Of a DNA stretch of 64,000 nucleotides, positions 1 through 8,126 are shown one piece after another. The position numbers and the translations under genes were made by a program. This stretch comes from Chryseobacterium shigense (GTDB lineage Bacteria; Bacteroidota; Bacteroidia; Flavobacteriales; Weeksellaceae): the NCBI RefSeq assembly GCF_900156575.1, contig NZ_FTNY01000001.1, forward strand, positions 310,001 through 374,000, in the 5' to 3' direction. Numbering within the stretch: the first letter of the stretch is position 1; the number at the start of each line of letters is the position of its first letter. Below the pieces are notes generated by a model. The model saw only the letters and a list, made by a program, of their open reading frames with translations. It had not been told where the DNA came from and did not search any database.

Positions 1-469
1 TAGGTTCCGTCATACTGTCATCAAAGTTATTCTGAAAATCTACAGTTTCTTTATCTAAATCTGCAAGAATATCATCTGATATTTTTTTCAGTCTTGCTTC
101 TGTATAACGCATTGCTGCAGGCGGGTCACCGTCCATCGAACCAAAGTTACCCTGCCCGTCTACCTGAGGATAGCGTAAGCTCCAAGGCTGAGCCATTCTT
201 ACCATTGCATCGTAGACAGAAGAGTCTCCATGCGGGTGGTACTTACCTAAAACGTCCCCAACAATTCTGGCAGATTTTAAATATTTTCTATTAGAAAAAA
301 CCCCTAGTCCATACATACCATAAAGTACTCTTCTATGAACGGGTTTCAAGCCGTCTCTTACATCCGGCAACGCTCTTGAAACGATAACCGACATCGAATA
401 ATCGATATAAGACGATTTCATTTCATCAACAATGTTGATAGGAATCAGTCTTTCTCCTTCTTTTTGCAT
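1..469 (-). CDS. gyrA: DNA gyrase subunit A, N-terminal part (runs off the left edge)
   Basis: Catalytic subunit of DNA gyrase, which breaks and rejoins DNA to introduce negative supercoils. About 156 residues are visible from the start at 469. The winged-helix region reads [19 protein letters not shown] and is followed by AAMRYTE, so the active-site tyrosine falls at residue 122, matching E. coli GyrA numbering. The fluoroquinolone-determining positions are Ser83 and Asp87, the residues usually found in susceptible strains; residue 84 is Ser instead of Ala. The N-terminus ([12 protein letters not shown]) is typical of Bacteroidetes GyrA rather than ParC. The C-terminal beta-pinwheel lies outside the window. 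No other start was considered because the frame upstream is non-coding. Confidence 0.95.
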   Translation of the reverse strand, partial: MQKEGERLIPINIVDEMKSSYIDYSMSVIVSRALPDVRDGLKPVHRRVLYGMYGLGVFSNRKYLKSARIVGDVLGKYHPHGDSSVYDAMVRMAQPWSLRYPQVDGQGNFGSMDGDPPAAMRYTEARLKKISDDILADLDKETVDFQNNFDDSMTEP

Positions 470-617
470 AAACAAATTTTATTATAATGACAGTCAGACC
501 CTTAGCTGTGCGTCTGAAAATTATTTATTTCCAATTTTTATTAACGGGCTAATTTACGAAATTTTTACCGATTTTTGTGCTAGAATTTATCCAGAAAATC
601 TTAAAAATTCATAAAAT

Positions 618-932
618 ATGAGCTTATTGAGTATAACTTTCCATTGCACGAAAAACAATATTGAAGAATGGGAAAATTATATTGACGAAACACTGGTCCT
701 GATGGCAGAAAACCTGATGGATGTCAAGCAATATATTCTTTCTGACGTACACACCGATTATATTGATGAGGGTAAGAATTATAATCTTCTTCTGATCTTT
801 GAGAATGAAGACCTCAGGGAAGATTTCATCAAAAGTGAAATGCTGAATATTGCAGAAAGGGTTGAGAAAAGATTCGGAACAGAAGTCATGATCTTCAATA
901 CATTCCTGAATCCTAAGAAATCCAGATTTTAA
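618..932 (+). CDS. DUF4286 family protein
   Basis: A 104-residue cytoplasmic protein divergent from gyrA. It has no signal peptide and no membrane segment. The sequence alternates short strands and amphipathic helices (ITFHCTKNNIEEWENYI at the start, LLLIFENEDLREDFI in the middle), as in ferredoxin-like alpha/beta folds. I recognise it as DUF4286, a small family common in Flavobacteriia; its function is unknown. The start has an AT-rich, Shine-Dalgarno-free leader, normal for this phylum. A strong hairpin follows ten bases after the stop, so it is probably monocistronic. Confidence 0.8.
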   Translation: MSLLSITFHCTKNNIEEWENYIDETLVLMAENLMDVKQYILSDVHTDYIDEGKNYNLLLIFENEDLREDFIKSEMLNIAERVEKRFGTEVMIFNTFLNPKKSRF

Positions 933-941
933 ATACCAAGC

Positions 942-969
942 AAAAGCCCTGAAAAATCAGGGCTTTTTT
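942..969. terminator. Bidirectional rho-independent terminator
   Basis: A ten-pair stem (AAAAGCCCTG with CAGGGCTTTT) around a six-base loop, with T-runs on both sides. It lies between the convergent DUF4286 gene and the small lipoprotein gene and can serve both. Confidence 0.85.
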
Positions 970-976
970 ATTTTTT

Positions 977-1210
977 TCAATCTCTGTGATGTTTTTTACC
1001 TTTGTGCCTGTGACCACGACCTCTGTCGTCGTTGTCATAGTAATACACTCTTTTTTTGACCTGCCCCGGCGCATAATATCTTGCGCTTCCGCCATATATT
1101 TTTTTGGAGTGTCCCGGTGGAACTCTTCTTACATTATGATCATGCACAACACATGATGACATCATGAACAAGACCGTCACAACGCCTGCCACTTTAATTA
1201 AACCTTTCAT
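977..1210 (-). CDS. Small basic lipoprotein, histidine/arginine-rich
   Basis: A 77-residue protein with a lipoprotein signal peptide: a hydrophobic stretch ending in the lipobox MSSC, with the lipidated Cys at residue 20. The mature part carries VPPGHSKKIYG and YAPGQVKK, followed by a highly charged tail rich in Arg, His, Lys and Asp. This short VPPGH/APGQ family is common in Bacteroidetes and is sometimes labelled 'quinol oxidase subunit 4'; I see nothing that supports an oxidase role. It probably sits on the periplasmic face of a membrane. Function unknown. Confidence 0.75.
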   Translation of the reverse strand: MKGLIKVAGVVTVLFMMSSCVVHDHNVRRVPPGHSKKIYGGSARYYAPGQVKKRVYYYDNDDRGRGHRHKGKKHHRD

Positions 1211-1321
1211 TATTCTACTTTTTCAAATTTCAACAGAGAAATAACAAGGTTAGTGCCAAAACTTGAAAAGAAGTTAGTTTGGAGCATATTTTAAAGTTCC
1301 AGACGAATTTCTAACTTTTCA

Positions 1322-1816
1322 TTACTCTATTATTTCGCTTCTCTTTTCCATCATTATAAGATCTTTCCACTGACCATTGAGTTTTCCAATTTTCTTTCTG
1401 ACACCGATTGTTCTGAAACCGTTTTTTTGATGAAATCTTATGGAAGCTTCATTTTCAGGAAAAATAGTAGCCTGAAGAGTCCAGAATCCGTGGCTTTCGC
1501 TGTCCAGAATCATCTTTTTTAACAGAACTGAGCCTAAACCCTTCCCTTGGTAAGTATTGTCGAAATAAATGCTTACTTCAGCGACGCCTTTAAAACATTC
1601 TCTTTTACTTACCGGTTTTAAGGCAGACCATCCAACAATTTCACTGTTTTCATTTTCCAGCACCCACCGGCAATCATTGAAATATTCCATATTCCATGCT
1701 TCGGCAGTAGGGATTTCTGTTTCAAAAGTGGCTATACCGCCCTCTACTCCCTGCCTGAAAATTTCCAACACTCTTTTTTCGTCGCTGGGAAGCATTTCTC
1801 TTAATTCGTAATTCAT
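1322..1816 (-). CDS. GNAT family N-acetyltransferase (PAT/MnaT-like)
   Basis: A 164-residue cytoplasmic acetyltransferase. The N-terminus (YELREMLPSDEKRVLEIF) matches phosphinothricin/methionine-sulfone acetyltransferases of the PAT/YncA group. The acetyl-CoA pyrophosphate-binding motif is QGKGLG at residues 90-95, after the beta strand VAEVSIYF. FHQKNGF near residues 128-134 is the usual C-terminal GNAT strand-turn. The substrate cannot be read from sequence; relatives acetylate L-amino acid analogues. It begins five bases after the stop of the upstream DUF421 gene on the same strand, so the two are probably co-transcribed. Confidence 0.85.
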   Translation of the reverse strand: MNYELREMLPSDEKRVLEIFRQGVEGGIATFETEIPTAEAWNMEYFNDCRWVLENENSEIVGWSALKPVSKRECFKGVAEVSIYFDNTYQGKGLGSVLLKKMILDSESHGFWTLQATIFPENEASIRFHQKNGFRTIGVRKKIGKLNGQWKDLIMMEKRSEIIE

Positions 1817-1821
1817 CCTAA

Positions 1822-2334
1822 TTAATGGTATTTTCTTTTATTTTTTCTTTTTATTCTCGAATAATGGGTTTGTTTTCCGGTTTCATCCTGCGAAACCACA
1901 CTGATGTTTCCGTCTACTTCAAGGATAGAGAGTTTTACATCTTCTGTTTTTTCCACGCCATGTTCTCTAATAGCTTCTTCCAGTTCATCACGGGTAATCT
2001 TTACTCTGTTTAAAGCTGTCTGATCTATTATTCCGTCCCTGATGAGAACTACAGGATCTTCTTCCATAAACGTTTCGAATTTCCGGTTTGAAAACATAAG
2101 TCTTTTTAAAATAAAATTGGCCGCAAAAAGAACAAGTGCAGCAATAAGACCGCCTTGCAGTGAGGTATCCGGTCCTACCATTGCATTTTGAACAGCATTG
2201 GAGATCAGTAGTAACAATACCACATCCCCTGCATTGAGCTGGGAAAGCTGATTTTTACCAAAGAGACGGATGGCGATGACCATAAAAAGATAAACGCACA
2301 AAGAACGTACTACGACATCAAGTATAGGATTCAC
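1822..2334 (-). CDS. DUF421/YetF family membrane protein
   Basis: A 170-residue inner-membrane protein. Three hydrophobic segments (about residues 4-22, 36-53 and 60-78) are followed by a soluble domain from about 85 onward that starts with EEDPVVLIRDG. The conserved RLFGKNQLSQLNAGD stretch after the first membrane segment is the hallmark of the DUF421 (YetF) family, which in Bacillus is linked to spore and stress membranes; its biochemical role is unsettled. It leads a two-gene unit with the acetyltransferase five bases downstream. Confidence 0.85.
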   Translation of the reverse strand: MNPILDVVVRSLCVYLFMVIAIRLFGKNQLSQLNAGDVVLLLLISNAVQNAMVGPDTSLQGGLIAALVLFAANFILKRLMFSNRKFETFMEEDPVVLIRDGIIDQTALNRVKITRDELEEAIREHGVEKTEDVKLSILEVDGNISVVSQDETGKQTHYSRIKRKNKRKYH

Positions 2335-2351
2335 AGATCAGGATTTATAAT

Positions 2352-2359
2352 CAAATGTA
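2352..2359 (-). promoter_or_regulatory. Candidate -7 element for the DUF421 operon
   Basis: Reads TACATTTG on the minus strand, an exact match to the Bacteroidetes -7 consensus TAnnTTTG, 18 bases before the start codon. No clear -33 TTTG is seen at the usual spacing, so support is moderate. Confidence 0.35.
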
Positions 2360-2469
2360 TACATTTTTATGATTCGCTGTTGAATTTATTTTAACCCTAA
2401 AAATAAAACAGGATGATGAGAGAGTGGCATGTGGTTTGACAGCTTGATTGCAAAAAAACTCTACAAATA

Positions 2470-3021
2470 ATGATGAAACAATTCTTTTTATTTCTAAGTC
2501 CACTTCTTTTTCTTACGGCCTGTAAAAAAGAAAAAATCAAAGAATCTACATCTCCCGAAACTGCAGTCATCCAAAAAATTGATGAACTTTATAAAGTGTA
2601 TGGTAATTCTAATGATGCGCTCTATACGCAATCGTTTTCCAACCATTTGTTTTCTCCAGAACTGAAAAAAGCTTTGGAAGCGGCTGTCAATGTATCAAAA
2701 GCTGATATGGAAAAGGTCAGAAAGAGTGATCATCCTGATGAAAAACCACTATTGTTTGAAGGTGCTGTTTTTTCCAGTATTTATGAAGGTTTTAGCGGAT
2801 ATAAAATAAAATCGGTTAAGATCAATTCTGACGGTACCTCAGCGGATGCGGATGTTGATTTTGAATACACAATGGCTCCACCGAAAATCACATGGACTGA
2901 CAAGGTGCATTTAATCAACCCGGACGAGGGATGGAAAATTGATAACATCATTTTTGACCGTATCGGAAGTGTAAAAGATCTGAAAACCAACCTGAAAGAT
3001 TTCACTCAGAATGCTCAATAA
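2470..3021 (+). CDS. Lipoprotein, DUF3828-like
   Basis: A 183-residue secreted lipoprotein. The signal peptide ends in the lipobox LTAC followed by KKEK, with Cys at residue 18; a start one codon later is equally possible. The mature domain contains SFSNHLFSPELKKALEAA and ends with WKIDNIIFD, a pattern that resembles DUF3828 and NTF2-like periplasmic domains in which a WxI/WKID strand closes the sheet. It has no close operon partner: DUF421 is divergent, and a strong terminator follows. Function unknown. Confidence 0.7.
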   Translation: MMKQFFLFLSPLLFLTACKKEKIKESTSPETAVIQKIDELYKVYGNSNDALYTQSFSNHLFSPELKKALEAAVNVSKADMEKVRKSDHPDEKPLLFEGAVFSSIYEGFSGYKIKSVKINSDGTSADADVDFEYTMAPPKITWTDKVHLINPDEGWKIDNIIFDRIGSVKDLKTNLKDFTQNAQ

Positions 3022-3043
3022 AAATTGCAACCTCATCATAAAA

Positions 3044-3066
3044 AAAGCTGCTCTCAGAGCAGCTTT
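3044..3066. terminator. Bidirectional terminator
   Basis: GCTGCTC and GAGCAGC pair around a three-base loop, extended by AAA/TTT. The minus-strand reading has an uninterrupted T-run, so it strongly terminates the small peptide gene ending at 3073; the plus-strand reading serves the lipoprotein. Confidence 0.8.
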
Positions 3067-3072
3067 ACTTTT

Positions 3073-3207
3073 TTAAGGGCATTGAGCGATCGGAACCTCG
3101 CTGCATACCACTTTGTTTAATCTTTCACAATAGACGCAGTATTTCTTGGGTTCTCCGCCGTAGACTGCCTTTAACTCGGTTTTTGTCAGTTTCTTTAAAT
3201 TGTTCAT
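3073..3207 (-). CDS. Double-glycine leader, bacteriocin-like peptide (44 residues)
   Basis: A 44-residue open frame reading MNNLKKLTKTELKAVYGG followed by a 26-residue, cysteine-containing tail with a CxxC pair and two further Cys (four in all) that ends in QCP. The leader LKKLxKxELKxVxGG is the classic double-glycine type, cleaved after GG by C39 peptidase domains of export ABC transporters; short proteins of this kind are frequent in Chryseobacterium and are annotated 'bacteriocin-like'. No C39 transporter lies in this window. A strong hairpin directly follows the stop, and the upstream region is shared with a divergent gene. The mature peptide could be an antimicrobial, a signal, or a disulfide-bridged export product; activity is not shown by sequence. 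Confidence 0.8.
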   Translation of the reverse strand: MNNLKKLTKTELKAVYGGEPKKYCVYCERLNKVVCSEVPIAQCP

Positions 3208-3413
3208 ATTGTTTTAATTTATAATTGGTCAATTTATAACGGGATTTTCAATCATTTATTACCGTTGACCATTTAAAGCTCACATCATTTGTCGGTATTA
3301 AAAAAAGATTACAAATACGATAAATATACCTGCATTGGGCTGGGAAATTTTGTTTAGAATTTATTACGTATCTTTCAGTAAACCAAAAACATCACCCCAA
3401 AATAAATAAAAAT

Positions 3414-3923
3414 ATGGAAATTATTACAGCAAAAGGTGCTCATGCAGGACAAATGGATGCCGTAAAAAAAACACTGATTTCTAACAGCCTTCTTTCCGGC
3501 CATGATGATATGGGCAACTATAACAAAGGCATATGTCACGATGTGGTAGCGTATGCTTTATATATGAGAGGCGCGGCTATATCTCCCAGTGAGCTTGTAC
3601 AGTTTCATGCGCAGGGATGGCTGAATAAGTTCGATTATTCCGCAGGAGAAAAATGGGATGGCTACTCTGTCATTCCCAAAGGAAAGGCTATAGGGTTTTA
3701 CAGAGTGAGAGATAAAACATGGTTTCATTCAGCTATCACTACAGGCAGTGGCACAGAGATCAGATCTGTGAACGGATTTTCGTTGGGAACCGCATGGTCA
3801 GTTCCTGTTGATATGAAATGGGTTTTGGGCAAGCGTAATGCTGACGGAACTTTTAATTATGATGGCACTAAAATAGAGGTTTATATATCTTCTTTATATT
3901 ACCGTCTTTTGTCAATGTTTTAA
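3414..3923 (+). CDS. Uncharacterised protein with a possible papain/NlpC-like Cys-His pair
   Basis: A 169-residue protein without signal peptide or membrane segment; I do not recognise the family. Cys41 in NKGICHDVVAYAL starts a predicted helix, and His105 in TWFHSAITTG starts a strand that leads to SVNG with Asn120. This Cys-helix, His-strand, Asn order is what papain-like and NlpC/P60-like enzymes show, so a thiol peptidase or amidase fold is a reasonable guess, not a demonstration. It is followed by its own terminator and is divergent from the GG-leader peptide gene. The leading T9SS or Sec signals seen in neighbours are absent. Confidence 0.6.
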   Translation: MEIITAKGAHAGQMDAVKKTLISNSLLSGHDDMGNYNKGICHDVVAYALYMRGAAISPSELVQFHAQGWLNKFDYSAGEKWDGYSVIPKGKAIGFYRVRDKTWFHSAITTGSGTEIRSVNGFSLGTAWSVPVDMKWVLGKRNADGTFNYDGTKIEVYISSLYYRLLSMF

Positions 3924-3951
3924 AAAAAAATCATATCCATTGATCAATAGC

Positions 3952-3982
3952 AAAGAGCGAAAACCTGTATGGATCGCTCTTT
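3952..3982 (+). terminator. Terminator of the 3414-3923 gene
   Basis: AAAGAGCG pairs with CGCTCTTT around a 15-base loop and is followed by ATTATTTT. Confidence 0.7.
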
Positions 3983-4016
3983 ATTATTTTTACCCGGATA
4001 TAGATTGAACCAATAG

Positions 4017-4043
4017 AAAAGTCACAATGAAAATTGTGACTTT
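4017..4043 (-). terminator. Terminator of uvrA
   Basis: GTCACAAT/ATTGTGAC stem with a tetraloop, followed on the minus strand by TTTTCT. It lies 24 bases past the uvrA stop. Confidence 0.7.
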
Positions 4044-4066
4044 CTGCGGTATTTTAATTCGCTTTT

Positions 4067-6898
4067 TTATTCCAATTCTCTTTTCAAAAATTTTCCGGTC
4101 AAACTTTTCTTAGACTTTACAATCTCTTCAGGAGTTCCCTGAGCAACGATCTGCCCTCCGTGTTTTCCTCCTTCCGGTCCTACATCGATAATATGGTCGG
4201 CTAATTTGATTACATCCATATTATGTTCGATGATGATGAATGAGTTTCCTAATTCTACCAGTTGATTGATGGCTTCCATCAGAATTTTCACATCTTCAAA
4301 GTGAAGTCCGGTTGTCGGTTCATCTAAGATATAAAGGGTGTTTCCGGTTTGTCTTTTCGAAAGTTCTGTCGCAAGCTTGATCCGTTGTGCTTCTCCTCCT
4401 GACAGTGTTGTTGACTGCTGCCCCAGGGTGATATATCCCAATCCTACGTCCTGAAGAGTTTTCACCTTAGCAAAAATCTTGGGGATCGGCTGGAAGAAGT
4501 CTACCGCTTCATCGATTGTCATATCCAGTACATCCGAGATTGATTTTCCTTTATACCGTACTTCCAGGGTTTCTCTGTTGAAACGTTTTCCGTTACAGGT
4601 TTCACAATGCACGTATACATCAGGAAGGAAATTCATTTCAATCACTTTCAATCCACCACCCTGACACGTTTCACATCTTCCTCCTTTCACGTTGAAAGAA
4701 AATCTCCCCGGCTTATACCCACGGATTTTACTCTCCGGAAGTTCTGCAAAAAGATTTCTGATATCGGTAAACATTCCCGTGTACGTCGCAGGATTTGACC
4801 GTGGCGTTCTTCCGATTGGCGTCTGGTCTACATCTACAATTTTATCAATATTATCAAGACCCTCAATCTTTTTATAAGGGAGAGGCTCCTGAACTGCTCT
4901 GTAGAAATGCTTATTCAGAATCGGATATAAAGTTCCGTTAATCAGTGAGGATTTTCCGCTTCCTGAAATCCCTGTCACCACCACTAATTTTCCTAATGGA
5001 ATATCAAGGGTAACATTTTTAAGGTTATTTCCTGTAGCTCCTTTTAAGAGGATGTTTTTTCCGCTTCCTGCTCTTCTCTCTGAAGGAACTTCTATTTTTC
5101 TTTTTCCATTAATATATTGTGCTGTAATGGTATCTGCCTTTAACAGATCTTTCGGTTTTCCCTGCCACAATATTTCTCCTCCAAATTTTCCGGCTCGTGG
5201 TCCGATATCCAGTACCTCATCGGCTTCCAGAATCATATCTTTGTCGTGTTCTACAACGATGACGGAGTTCCCGATGTCTCTAAGGTTCTTCAGCGAGCTG
5301 ATCAGTCTTTCATTATCTCTCTGGTGAAGTCCGATACTGGGTTCATCCAGAATATACAATACGTTCACAAGCTGTGATCCGATCTGGGTAGCCAGACGTA
5401 TTCTCTGTGATTCACCCCCCGAAAGCGTTCTGGAGCTTCTGCTTAAACTCAGATAATCCAAACCTACATCCAAAAGGAACTGTAGTCTTGTTTCAATCTC
5501 TTTTAAGATCTCGTAGGCAATGATTTTATTTTTTTCCGAGAATTTATCTTTGATGTATGATAACCATTCTTTTAAATCAGATAAGCTTAGAGCATTTACC
5601 TCAGCGATATTCTTTCCGTCTATTTTAAAACTTAAGCTTGCAGGCTGAAGACGTGTTCCTCCGCATTCCGGACAGGTTTCTTCAGTGGTGAAATGTCTCT
5701 CGAGCAACACCGCTTCATAAGATTCTCTTTCATCAATGATCTCTTCCATAAAAGTGATCAGACCATCGAAGCTTATTTTTATCTTTTTGGTAATCCCTGC
5801 ATATTTCAGATCTTTATTAAATTCTTTGTGGCATCCGTTATAAATATAGTCCAAAGCCTCTTCCGGGATATCCTGCATAGGCGTCGCCATCCCTAATCCA
5901 AAGATCTCAAGGATATTTTTAATTTGAGACAGGATCCATTTATTAGATTTAATATCTTCCAGTGGCAGTAATCCGCCCTGGTTGATTGACAGTTTAGGAT
6001 TCTCAATAAAATAATCTGTATTGATCTTTTTGATGGTTCCTAATCCTTTACAGTCCGGGCAGCTTCCTTTCGGAGAGTTGAACGAGAATGTATTCGGTTC
6101 CGGAAGTGCCAGTGAATGGCCTGTTTCGGCATCCATCAGGTTTTTCGAGAAGTATTCAATATCTGCACCTCCGAGTTTCTGGATTCCTATCACTCCCTCT
6201 CCCATTTCCATTGCCGTGCGCAGGGATTTTTCCATTCTCGATTCGGAGGCATTTTCCCCAATAATCCAACGGTCGATAACGATGTCGATATCGTGGGTTT
6301 TGTAACGATCCAGTTTCAGGTCGTATTCGATGTCCTGAAGTTCGCCATCGATTCTTGCCTGACCATATCCTTTTTTAGCCATCTGGACGAAAAGCTCATG
6401 GTAGTGTCCCTTTCTGGATCGTACCACAGGTGCCATCAGCATTATTTTTTCACCTTTATAATTTTCCTTGATTGCTTCCAGGATCTGATCTTCCGTATAA
6501 CTTACCAGTCTTTTTCCTGTAGACAGAGAGTAGGCATCGGAAACCCTTGCATATAAAAGACGCAGGTAATCGTATAATTCGGTAACAGTTCCTACCGTAG
6601 ACCTTGGATTCTTGTTGGTCGTTTTCTGCTCGATGGCAATGACCGGAGAAAGTCCTTCAATCTTATCTACATCAGGACGCTCTAAGCCTCCCAGGAACTG
6701 ACGTGCATAGGCTGAAAATGTTTCGATGTAACGACGCTGCCCTTCAGCAAAGATGGTATCAAAAGCCAAAGATGATTTTCCGCTCCCTGAAAGCCCGGTA
6801 ATGACAACCAGTTCGTTGCGCGGAATCTTAACATTAATATTTTTAAGGTTGTGTTCACGTGCTCCGTAAACTTCTATATATTCTGTTGATTTACTCAT
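4067..6898 (-). CDS. uvrA: Excinuclease ABC subunit A
   Basis: DNA-damage sensor of nucleotide excision repair; it loads UvrB on lesions. At 943 residues it has the usual full length. Two ABC ATPase modules are visible: Walker A GLSGSGKS at 35-42 and GISGSGKS at 643-650, and signature LSGGE at 492-496 and 832-836, each followed by a Walker B ending in ILDEP. Zinc ligands are C280/C283 with C409/C412, and C742/C745 with C765/C768. Nothing is missing. It is monocistronic, with its own terminator and an upstream TAATTTTG element. In other bacteria it is damage-inducible; no LexA-type box was identified here. Confidence 0.98.
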   Translation of the reverse strand: MSKSTEYIEVYGAREHNLKNINVKIPRNELVVITGLSGSGKSSLAFDTIFAEGQRRYIETFSAYARQFLGGLERPDVDKIEGLSPVIAIEQKTTNKNPRSTVGTVTELYDYLRLLYARVSDAYSLSTGKRLVSYTEDQILEAIKENYKGEKIMLMAPVVRSRKGHYHELFVQMAKKGYGQARIDGELQDIEYDLKLDRYKTHDIDIVIDRWIIGENASESRMEKSLRTAMEMGEGVIGIQKLGGADIEYFSKNLMDAETGHSLALPEPNTFSFNSPKGSCPDCKGLGTIKKINTDYFIENPKLSINQGGLLPLEDIKSNKWILSQIKNILEIFGLGMATPMQDIPEEALDYIYNGCHKEFNKDLKYAGITKKIKISFDGLITFMEEIIDERESYEAVLLERHFTTEETCPECGGTRLQPASLSFKIDGKNIAEVNALSLSDLKEWLSYIKDKFSEKNKIIAYEILKEIETRLQFLLDVGLDYLSLSRSSRTLSGGESQRIRLATQIGSQLVNVLYILDEPSIGLHQRDNERLISSLKNLRDIGNSVIVVEHDKDMILEADEVLDIGPRAGKFGGEILWQGKPKDLLKADTITAQYINGKRKIEVPSERRAGSGKNILLKGATGNNLKNVTLDIPLGKLVVVTGISGSGKSSLINGTLYPILNKHFYRAVQEPLPYKKIEGLDNIDKIVDVDQTPIGRTPRSNPATYTGMFTDIRNLFAELPESKIRGYKPGRFSFNVKGGRCETCQGGGLKVIEMNFLPDVYVHCETCNGKRFNRETLEVRYKGKSISDVLDMTIDEAVDFFQPIPKIFAKVKTLQDVGLGYITLGQQSTTLSGGEAQRIKLATELSKRQTGNTLYILDEPTTGLHFEDVKILMEAINQLVELGNSFIIIEHNMDVIKLADHIIDVGPEGGKHGGQIVAQGTPEEIVKSKKSLTGKFLKRELE

Positions 6899-6933
6899 AA
6901 TTTGGAGTGACTCTGCCTGAAAATCACAATGTG

Positions 6934-6941
6934 CAAAATTA
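6934..6941 (-). promoter_or_regulatory. Candidate -7 element for uvrA
   Basis: TAATTTTG on the minus strand matches TAnnTTTG, 35 bases before the uvrA start. A -33 TTTG at the right spacing is not evident. Confidence 0.35.
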
Positions 6942-7120
6942 CGGAATTTTATGGAATTGTGTAAGGTGGAAAGTTTTTATTAAAGTTTAATTTTAGTTAA
7001 ATTTTTAAGAGGCAAATGTCTATAAAAGCATAGCAGTTTTAATAATCATGAGTAAAATTTCAGTTTCTGCTCAATACAAGGTATTTTATTGATTTTAATT
7101 GCTCTTCATATAAGTTCATA

Positions 7121-7151
7121 AAAAAGACTGACACCATGTATCAGTCTTTTT
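7121..7151 (-). terminator. Terminator of the tssE-tssF-lipoprotein operon
   Basis: Eleven-pair stem AAAAAGACTGA/TCAGTCTTTTT with a nine-base loop, 22 bases after the lipoprotein stop. Confidence 0.8.
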
Positions 7152-7172
7152 CTATAAATTATATTCAAATCC

Positions 7173-8105
7173 TTATTTCACAAATGAATTGTATGAATTT
7201 AATACAGATTCATACGAGGAATCAATCTGCTGGATATCGCTGTCGGAAATCTTTCCTGTGCCTTTAGCATCACGGATCAGTTTTCTATAGGTATCCAAAA
7301 AGCTGGAAGCAGTTTTATTGAAGCTTTCAAACTGTGATTTCTTGTAAGAATACTGAGGATCTTTCACATTGAAATCTAATTTTGAATTGGCTTCTACCGT
7401 TTTGGCCAGCTCATCATATTTTTTCTGAGCTTCCGCTTCGTTGAACTTCCCTGAATACTGCTTATCCAATAGATCAATATTAGAGTCAAGAGAGTTCATT
7501 ACATTTTTGGAAGAGATGATGTACTCTTTCATCGGGTGATCCTTAAGAATTACTTCTTCGGCAGCATCTGTTCCCGGTTTAATTTTGGCGATTACGCTTT
7601 CTCCTGAAGTAAATAAAGCCTGAGCTTCCGTCTCAATATCCTTTGTGATGGCCTCTGCTTTCACTCCTTTATCATCTTTATAATCTTCAGAATTCATATA
7701 GGATTTAAGCTCTTCAAACTTTTTCTCAATATTTTCTTTTTTAGCCTTATACATGTTAAAGTCTGCTTCTATGGCTGCTTTATCTTTTCCAAATCCTGAA
7801 GGCACCTCCTTAATCTTTCCAAATGCATAATCCATTGAATTGATTACGATAGGCATCATCACGACCCTTTCTCCTTTCGCTTTCGCTGAGGCGGCATCTG
7901 CGTATTTAAGTATGCTTTCGATATGTCTGGAGGTACTTTTATAGGAATCTAAAAAATTGTTGTTAAAATCAATAATTGCATTGGCATCATTTGCTCCGCC
8001 AAGATTCAAAACAGATTTACCCAGTGTACTGATGTCTTTTTTACAGCTGATGACACTTACTGAAGTGAATGTCAGAGCCATTGCAAGTACAATAATCTTT
8101 CTCAT
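7173..8105 (-). CDS. DUF3829-like lipoprotein, last gene of the tssEF operon
   Basis: A 310-residue lipoprotein. The signal peptide ends at VISC (Cys21) followed by KKD. The mature part is almost entirely helical and charged, with NAIIDFNNNFLDSYKS near residue 40, the kind of start seen in DUF3829 (YiiG-like) periplasmic helical domains. It starts 21 bases after tssF and shares its terminator, so it is co-transcribed with two T6SS baseplate genes. Bacteroidetes T6SS (subtype iii) loci carry extra lipoproteins thought to belong to the envelope complex; this protein could fill such a role, but its family is also found away from T6SS genes. Confidence 0.7.
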   Translation of the reverse strand: MRKIIVLAMALTFTSVSVISCKKDISTLGKSVLNLGGANDANAIIDFNNNFLDSYKSTSRHIESILKYADAASAKAKGERVVMMPIVINSMDYAFGKIKEVPSGFGKDKAAIEADFNMYKAKKENIEKKFEELKSYMNSEDYKDDKGVKAEAITKDIETEAQALFTSGESVIAKIKPGTDAAEEVILKDHPMKEYIISSKNVMNSLDSNIDLLDKQYSGKFNEAEAQKKYDELAKTVEANSKLDFNVKDPQYSYKKSQFESFNKTASSFLDTYRKLIRDAKGTGKISDSDIQQIDSSYESVLNSYNSFVK

Positions 8106-8126
8106 ATTTTATAGTTTAGGTATTAT

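Noticed and set aside
913..1095. 60-codon minus-strand frame near the DUF4286 stop
   Set aside because: It runs through a strong terminator and overlaps the lipoprotein gene in a different frame; the lipoprotein has a signal peptide and lipobox, so it is the real gene.
977..1210. Quinol oxidase subunit 4 label for the small lipoprotein
   Set aside because: The protein has no membrane helices beyond its signal peptide and no heme or quinone motifs; the label appears to be inherited from family naming.
3414..3923. C39 peptidase or GG-peptide transporter function for this gene
   Set aside because: The C39 motif QxxxxDCxxAC is absent and there is no membrane or ABC domain; only a generic Cys/His pattern remains.
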